In this document: piece by piece, positions 59,332 to 64,000 of the stretch | How positions within the stretch are numbered: position 1 is the first letter of the stretch | Layout of the letters: every line of letters starts with the position of its first letter | Translations under genes and position numbers: made by a program | NCBI GenBank assembly: GCA_964596985.1 | Contig: CAZQWG010000003.1 | Location: forward strand, 1 to 64,000 | DNA length: 64,000 nucleotides | From: GCA-020345945 sp964596985 | GTDB taxonomy: Archaea > Thermoproteota > Bathyarchaeia > RBG-16-48-13 > GCA-020345945 | Reading direction: 5' to 3' | Notes under the pieces: generated by a model | What the model was told of the DNA's origin: nothing | The model's input: only the letters and a program-made list of their open reading frames with translations | The model's database searches: none

Positions 59332-61680
59332 ATGGTCAAAATAATTGCATGGTTCGAAGAACTATCCAAAGCGGACCTCGGAGTCGCAGGAGGAAAAGGA
59401 GCAAACCTAGGCGAGATGACCCAAGCAGGCATCCCCGTACCCCCAGGCTTCGTCGTAACCGCCCAAGCATACGAACACTTCATCAAGTCCACAGGCCTCT
59501 ACGACTCGATCCTCTCGATCCTCAAAGAAACCGACGTGGACATATCCGAACAACTCCAGTCAGCTGGAGAAAGAATAAGAAAAATGATAAAACAGGAGCC
59601 CATACTCCCCGAAATCAAACAGGCAACAATCGACGCCTACAATAAACTAAGCGAAAAAACCCAAAGACCGAACGTCCACGTAGCAGTCAGGTCCTCCGCG
59701 ACAGCAGAAGACCTACCCGACGCATCCTTCGCCGGACAGCAAGACACCTACCTCAACATCCACGGCAACGATCAACTCATCCAAGCAGTCCAATCCTGTT
59801 GGGCATCCCTATTCACCAACCGAGCTATCTTCTACCGAGAAAAGAACAAGTTCGACCACTCAAAGGTCCTCATCTCCGTAATCGTACAGGAAATGGTCAA
59901 CTCCGAATCAGCCGGCGTCATCTTCACCATCCACCCCACAACCAGCAACAAAAACCACGTATACATCGAATCAGCCTGGGGACTCGGCGAAAGCGTCGTC
60001 TCAGGCTCAACCACACCCGACAACTTCACCGTAGACAAAAACACACTACAGATAGTCGACAAGCTCATCTCAACTGAGAAGAAAGAACAACGAATACGCG
60101 ACCCCAACACAGGCAACACCATAGAAGTATCCACGCCCCTCGACAAGGTCACAGCCCAATCAATCAGCGACAACAACGTCAAAGAACTCGCCAAGATCGC
60201 TAAAACCATCGAAGACCACTACCAATTCCCACAAGACATCGAATGGGCACTCGAACGCGGAAAACTCTACATCGTACAATCACGACCCGTAACCGCATTC
60301 TTCGGAGAAGAAGGCGAAAAGAAAATGGAAGAAACAGAAGAACCCGCCGAAGTCATCCTCAAAGGACTCGGCGCAAGCCCCGGAACAGGAATAGGACCCG
60401 TACAAGTCGTACTAGACGCAAAAGACATCGGAACCGTCAAAGAAGGCGAAGTCCTAGTCACCAAAATGACCAACCCCGACTGGGTCCCAGCCATGAAAAA
60501 AGCCGTAGCCATCGTCACCGATGATGGAGGCATGACATGCCACGCAGCAATCGTCAGCCGAGAAATGGGAACACCATGCATCGTCGGCTCACACGAAGCA
60601 ACAACCGTCCTCAAAGAATACCAAGGCAAAGACATCACAGTCGACGGCACAAGAGGAGTCGTATACGCAGGAGCCAGAAAAGTCAAGGAAGAAGAAGTCC
60701 CTGCAGTCGCCGGAGCAGCAGCACCACCCGTAACCGGCACCAAAATCTACGTCAACCTCTCACTACCAGAACTCGCAAGAAAAGTCGCCGCACAAACACA
60801 AGCAGACGGCATCGGACTCCTACGAGCAGAACACATGCTCCTCGGAATCGGCAAACACCCACGAAAACTAATAGAAGAAGGCGGCGGAGAACTCATGGTC
60901 AACAGCTTCGCAGAAGACCTACGCACAGTCTGCGAAGCCTTCTACCCCAAACCCGTCGTCTACAGATTCCTAGACTTCAAACCAGACGAATTCCTAGGAC
61001 TCGAAGGCGGAGAAGTCGAAGAAGAACTCGGACACGTCGGACCCAACCCACTCATCGGATTCAGAGGCGCATTCCGATACCGAAAAGAACCAGACATATT
61101 CCGACTCGAATGCCAAGCCATCAAAAAAGTCAGAGAAGAATACGGACTCAAAAACCTCTGGGTCATGATACCCTTCTGCAGAACACTCGAAGACCTCACA
61201 GTCACCTACCAAATCATGAAAGAAGAAGGACTAGAAAGAAACAGAGACTTCAAACTCTGGATCATGGTCGAAGTCCCCTCAACCTGCGTAATCATCGACA
61301 AATTCATCGACGCAGGAATAGACGGAGTATCCTTTGGTAGCAACGACCTGACCATGCTCGTACTGGGATTAGACCGAGACGACGCATCAATACAAGAACT
61401 GTACGACGAACGAGACCTTGCAGTACTCAGAATGATCAAACGGGTCATCGATGTGTGCAACAAAAGAGGCGTAACAACCAGCGTTTGCGGGCAAGCCCCA
61501 TCAGTATACGAATCTTTCGCGGAGTTCCTCGTGCGTATTGGTGCTACGAGTATGAGTGTGAATCCGGATACTGTGGTCTACACTCGGAAGCTTGTGGCGT
61601 CTATTGAGCGGAAAATTACTTTGGAGAAACTTCAAGGTATGGATCGAAGCGATCCTGATTGGGATATGAAGATCGACTAG
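59332..61680 (+). CDS. ppsA: Phosphoenolpyruvate synthase
   Basis: Makes PEP from pyruvate and ATP for gluconeogenesis. The 782-residue protein has the N-terminal ATP-grasp-like domain with VAVRSSATAEDLPDASFAGQQDT near residue 122, the phosphohistidine domain with GGMTCHAAIVSREMGTPCIVGS near 398-419, and the C-terminal PEP-binding barrel with FGSNDLTML and the active-site Cys in TTSVCGQAPS. ATG 59332 is chosen over 59191 because of the TATA box at 59270 and the family's usual start. Up to about 61500 the gene strongly prefers A- and C-ending codons; the last 60 codons prefer T and G, suggesting a mosaic 3' end. Confidence 0.93.
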   Translation: MVKIIAWFEELSKADLGVAGGKGANLGEMTQAGIPVPPGFVVTAQAYEHFIKSTGLYDSILSILKETDVDISEQLQSAGERIRKMIKQEPILPEIKQATIDAYNKLSEKTQRPNVHVAVRSSATAEDLPDASFAGQQDTYLNIHGNDQLIQAVQSCWASLFTNRAIFYREKNKFDHSKVLISVIVQEMVNSESAGVIFTIHPTTSNKNHVYIESAWGLGESVVSGSTTPDNFTVDKNTLQIVDKLISTEKKEQRIRDPNTGNTIEVSTPLDKVTAQSISDNNVKELAKIAKTIEDHYQFPQDIEWALERGKLYIVQSRPVTAFFGEEGEKKMEETEEPAEVILKGLGASPGTGIGPVQVVLDAKDIGTVKEGEVLVTKMTNPDWVPAMKKAVAIVTDDGGMTCHAAIVSREMGTPCIVGSHEATTVLKEYQGKDITVDGTRGVVYAGARKVKEEEVPAVAGAAAPPVTGTKIYVNLSLPELARKVAAQTQADGIGLLRAEHMLLGIGKHPRKLIEEGGGELMVNSFAEDLRTVCEAFYPKPVVYRFLDFKPDEFLGLEGGEVEEELGHVGPNPLIGFRGAFRYRKEPDIFRLECQAIKKVREEYGLKNLWVMIPFCRTLEDLTVTYQIMKEEGLERNRDFKLWIMVEVPSTCVIIDKFIDAGIDGVSFGSNDLTMLVLGLDRDDASIQELYDERDLAVLRMIKRVIDVCNKRGVTTSVCGQAPSVYESFAEFLVRIGATSMSVNPDTVVYTRKLVASIERKITLEKLQGMDRSDPDWDMKID

Positions 61681-61682
61681 GC

Positions 61683-61868
61683 TCATTTCCTCTTTTCTCC
61701 CATTTTTCTATTTGTTCTCTTGTTTTCTTCTATTCGATTATCAATGAAAGATTGGATATCCTCAGGAGTTATGTTAACTGGATCTTTGCTGAAAAACTTC
61801 TCAACAAACGTCACAAGACTCTCCCTCAGATACTCTCCTAATTCATTGAAGAATATAGTACTAATCAG
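61683..61868 (-). pseudogene. Possible small gene or gene remnant, minus strand
   Basis: An open frame of 61 codons ends three bases after the convergent ppsA gene and is bounded upstream by TAA. Its translation is protein-like, with ELGEYLRESLVTFVEKFF and NITPEDIQSFIDNRIEENK, but no ATG, GTG or TTG starts it; CTG or ATT would be needed, or GTG 61814 for a 43-residue form. It may be a remnant of a longer gene. I do not recognise the family. Confidence 0.35.
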
Positions 61869-62280
61869 TTAGTATATTACTTAGAATTAAGCCAGTAATC
61901 TAATGATAGTACAACTCTGTTCCTTTCACAGAATAACAGAAAATCTTGATAGCTCTGAGCAGAGAGTAGTTAAAGGCATTGGCTTAGAGGGCTCTGAAAA
62001 TCATATTTAAAAATTAACATATATTAAACTTGAAGATCTCATATTTATTAGTTAGTTAGCATGCTTCTTCTAGCAATCATCTTCGGATCTCTGCCAAACC
62101 TATTCACAAATCCAATTTCAAATAGGTTTGAAGTAAGCTGTTAGTAAGTTTTCAATACGATCTCATTTTCGGAATTTGAGGTCGAATAGGAGGATCTTGT
62201 ATTTACTTTGAAACAAGAATGATGGTTCTAATTTATCCTCTTCCCCTATGAGTGATTCGGGTAATTGTCACAAAAGTTTT

Positions 62281-62303
62281 CCTTAACGAATTGTATGTTA
62301 AGG
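62281..62303 (+). ncRNA. Hairpin 1 upstream of the OLD gene
   Basis: CCTTAAC (62281-62287) and GTTAAGG (62297-62303) form a seven-pair stem around a nine-base loop. Together with the following hairpin it may be a leader RNA structure or a small RNA; transcription is not shown. Confidence 0.35.
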
Positions 62304-62330
62304 CATAAGTCTGGAGAGAGGAAAATATGA

Positions 62331-62346
62331 GGTGTAGTAATACACC
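62331..62346 (+). ncRNA. Hairpin 2 with GNRA tetraloop upstream of the OLD gene
   Basis: GGTGTA-GTAA-TACACC is a six-pair stem closed by a GUAA tetraloop, a GNRA-type loop that is very common in structured RNAs. It lies 77 bases before the OLD gene start. Its function is unknown. Confidence 0.4.
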
Positions 62347-62422
62347 GTGAAGAAGAGCGCTACCTGCTATTATTCCTAATCTCTGGTCAAGGAAAGTAGT
62401 ACTAAATTCAAGGTGAGAATCG

Positions 62423-64000
62423 TTGAGAATTGAAAAGATTAGAGTCCAAAACTTCCTTTCAATTAAGGACTCAAGTGAAATCAATTTCAATGAAAAGACA
62501 ATTTGCCTCATAGGCAAGAATGAAAGTGGAAAAACAAGCCTTCTAAGAGCACTCCAGTCCTTTGATTCAGACTCAGAATTTTCAATTGAGGATCTCTGCT
62601 CCTATTCAGATGCAAAGAGGAGGTATGAAAGAGGAGAGATCGAACTCGGAGAAATAGAATCTGTTACGGTCTGGTTTAGAACCGATAACGAAGATAAAAA
62701 AGCTCTAAGAACTGTCTCAAAAGAACTGAGTAAGTTAGAGTCTGTAAAGATTACAAAATATTTCGATAACAAGTATTTTACCGAAAGTCCAGACTTGGAA
62801 TTGGAGACAGTTGCACTAGATGTCAACAGTATAATTAAGGAAATTGGATCAGAAGTAGACAATCTGTTGACTACTTTAGAACAATACGTAAAAGATGGAG
62901 AACTGACTGTCGATGATTTTACGTCGTTTAGAAGAGCTATAGAAGTCTTCAAATCATTGGATCTATCTGATTTATCACATATTGAAGAAAAATTTTCTAA
63001 TCTGTATAAGGGACTACGAGGTGTTCCAATTGAGAGTGAGACGATCAGAAGGAGTATCGCAACTACAATAGAGAAAACAGATGGATTAAAAAATGATTTG
63101 AAAAGCAGGAGTCAAATTGAAATCACGGAAGAAATTTTGAACCTCATCCCGAACTTTATTTACTTTGATGACGTAGATCTTTTGGAGGATAAGGTTAAGA
63201 TTTCTACCTTCTTGAAGGATAGGTCGAAACACAAGACTTTTGATAATTTATTAAAACTAGTAAAATTGAATGTGGACAGACTAAAGAAAAGTACTAAACA
63301 TCAACGACGTTACTCTACTGAAATAGCTTCTACACAAATAACTGGAATGATAAATGAGTCTTGGAGACAGGAGGAGGTTAGGGTCAAAATTGGACTTGAT
63401 GGCGATGATCTCATCGTCTTTGTCGAGGATGAAGTAGGAGCTTACGACAAGCCTAGTAAACGGAGTAAAGGGTTCCAATGGTACCTTGCATTCTATATTA
63501 ATTTCATGGCTGGCTCTAAAGAAGAGTTTGAAAATACAGTACTTCTATTAGATGATGCAGGAGTCTACCTTCATCCTTCTGGACAAAAGGATCTCCTAAG
63601 GACTTTTGAAAAAATTGCAGAAAACAATCAGATTGTATATTCTACTCACCTCCCATATATGATACCTAAAGAACATCTTGAAAGGGTTCGAATACTCAGC
63701 AAAGAAGAGAATGAGGTTGGTACCCTTATCAAGGAAAAACTTCATGATTCAGAAGCAGACGCACTTGAACCAATAAGAGCCGCAATCGGAGTCACAATCG
63801 GAGACTCCCTTATTTTCAATAAAAAGAACATAATTGTCGAAGGATATTCGGATTATCTGATCCTAGAGGGAATGGCAACTTACCTTGAGAGACAGAATGA
63901 GGATCATCTTGATTTTTCTATCGTTTCAATAGTACCAGTTGGAGGGGCAGAGAAAATTCCCTTCTATTCACTCTTGGTATGGAAAGAGAATTTGGATTTT
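62423..64000 (+). CDS. OLD-family ATPase-Toprim nuclease (partial, runs off window)
   Basis: The frame is open for 526 codons to the window end. Walker A is GKNESGKT at residues 31-38; a signature-like SKGFQWYLAFYINF lies near 350; Walker B is LLLDDAGVYLHP at 374-385; the switch is STHLPYM near 407. A Toprim domain then begins with IIVEGYSDYLILEGM, its metal-binding Glu at residue 473 and the first Asp at 477. This is the layout of OLD nucleases, which include GajA of the Gabija phage-defence system. TTG start with AGGTGAG five bases upstream. Partner genes would lie beyond the window. Confidence 0.88.
   Translation, partial: MRIEKIRVQNFLSIKDSSEINFNEKTICLIGKNESGKTSLLRALQSFDSDSEFSIEDLCSYSDAKRRYERGEIELGEIESVTVWFRTDNEDKKALRTVSKELSKLESVKITKYFDNKYFTESPDLELETVALDVNSIIKEIGSEVDNLLTTLEQYVKDGELTVDDFTSFRRAIEVFKSLDLSDLSHIEEKFSNLYKGLRGVPIESETIRRSIATTIEKTDGLKNDLKSRSQIEITEEILNLIPNFIYFDDVDLLEDKVKISTFLKDRSKHKTFDNLLKLVKLNVDRLKKSTKHQRRYSTEIASTQITGMINESWRQEEVRVKIGLDGDDLIVFVEDEVGAYDKPSKRSKGFQWYLAFYINFMAGSKEEFENTVLLLDDAGVYLHPSGQKDLLRTFEKIAENNQIVYSTHLPYMIPKEHLERVRILSKEENEVGTLIKEKLHDSEADALEPIRAAIGVTIGDSLIFNKKNIIVEGYSDYLILEGMATYLERQNEDHLDFSIVSIVPVGGAEKIPFYSLLVWKENLDF

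Larger units (their letters stand above)
61869..62422. other. AT-rich leader region of the OLD nuclease gene
   Basis: About 550 AT-rich bases. No coding frame of note is supported on either strand. Two hairpins (62281-62303 and 62331-62346) lie in the 140 bases before the OLD gene start. A promoter could not be pinned down; TATA-like sequences such as CATATTTAAAAATTAACATATATTAAAC occur near 62000-62030. Confidence 0.45.

Noticed and set aside
60537..61340. Long plus-strand frame of 267 codons, Arg/Thr-rich
   Set aside because: It is inside ppsA in another frame and follows from the A/C-biased third positions; the protein is low-complexity and unlike any family.
62233..62517. Minus-strand frame of 94 codons at the OLD gene start
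   Set aside because: It runs antisense through the OLD N-terminus with its P-loop and has no family likeness.
1..64000. CRISPR arrays, insertion sequences, integrases, rRNA and tRNA genes
   Set aside because: No spaced direct repeats, transposase motifs or RNA gene cores were seen on either strand.

Overview
The window reads as archaeal chromosome. Evidence: an archaeal-type S-adenosylmethionine synthetase, a single-fold LSm protein, transcription factor S, a Rio2 kinase with winged helix, archaeal phosphoglycolate phosphatase, an F420-type luciferase-family oxidoreductase, an AbrB-PhoU fusion, two tungsten-type aldehyde ferredoxin oxidoreductases, an AN1 zinc finger, TATA boxes at archaeal spacing and T-tract 3' ends. 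The gene set suggests an anaerobe, perhaps of the TACK or Asgard groups; without rRNA or ribosomal proteins I cannot place it further. TTG start codons are unusually common (about 20 genes) and the pyrophosphatase seems to start at CTG. No rRNA, tRNA, CRISPR array or insertion sequence was found.

Layout. 1-6.2 kb: an ECF vitamin/metal transporter module (partial membrane protein, fused EcfA ATPase, two EcfT), Mn-type pyrophosphatase, NikR, and a divergent S-component gene with a NikR-type operator in its promoter. 6.4-11 kb: M81 (MlrC-like) peptidase, radical SAM enzyme, DUF2284 protein, a decayed dapA-like gene, a cupin. 11-14.5 kb: sulfate-activation operon (RHH regulator, ATP sulfurylase, alkaline-phosphatase-superfamily hydrolase, APS kinase) with overlapping genes. 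14.6-20.2 kb: DegT aminotransferase, ferredoxin-AOR pair, TFS, LLM oxidoreductase. 20.3-27.6 kb: an ABC importer (binding protein, fused permease, two ATPases) bracketed by two PhoU-family genes. 27.8-34.8 kb: second AOR, Lrp regulator, HAD phosphatase, two AIR-synthase/HypE-like paralogs, DUF1614 protein, S component.

35-48 kb: GT-C type membrane protein, Rio2, MAT, LSm, two more S components around an aminotransferase pair, a GOLD-like membrane protein, MFS carrier, GT2 synthase, Nudix. 48-58.3 kb: cation/proton antiporter, AN1-M50 membrane protease, DUF2148 protein, FGGY kinase, two MFS carriers, a 13-knuckle zinc protein, DUF1232. 58.3-64 kb: more AT-rich, accessory-looking DNA holding an RHH/DUF5678/retropepsin operon, PEP synthase (whose last 60 codons differ in style), and the start of an OLD-type ATPase-Toprim nuclease that runs off the window behind a 740-base leader with two hairpins.

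The most notable signals are: a NikR box controlling an S component that is not NikM/CbiM; the same asymmetric loss of ATPase-site residues in two unrelated ABC importers; a three-gene RHH-DUF5678-aspartic protease module; and an OLD nuclease with a structured leader.
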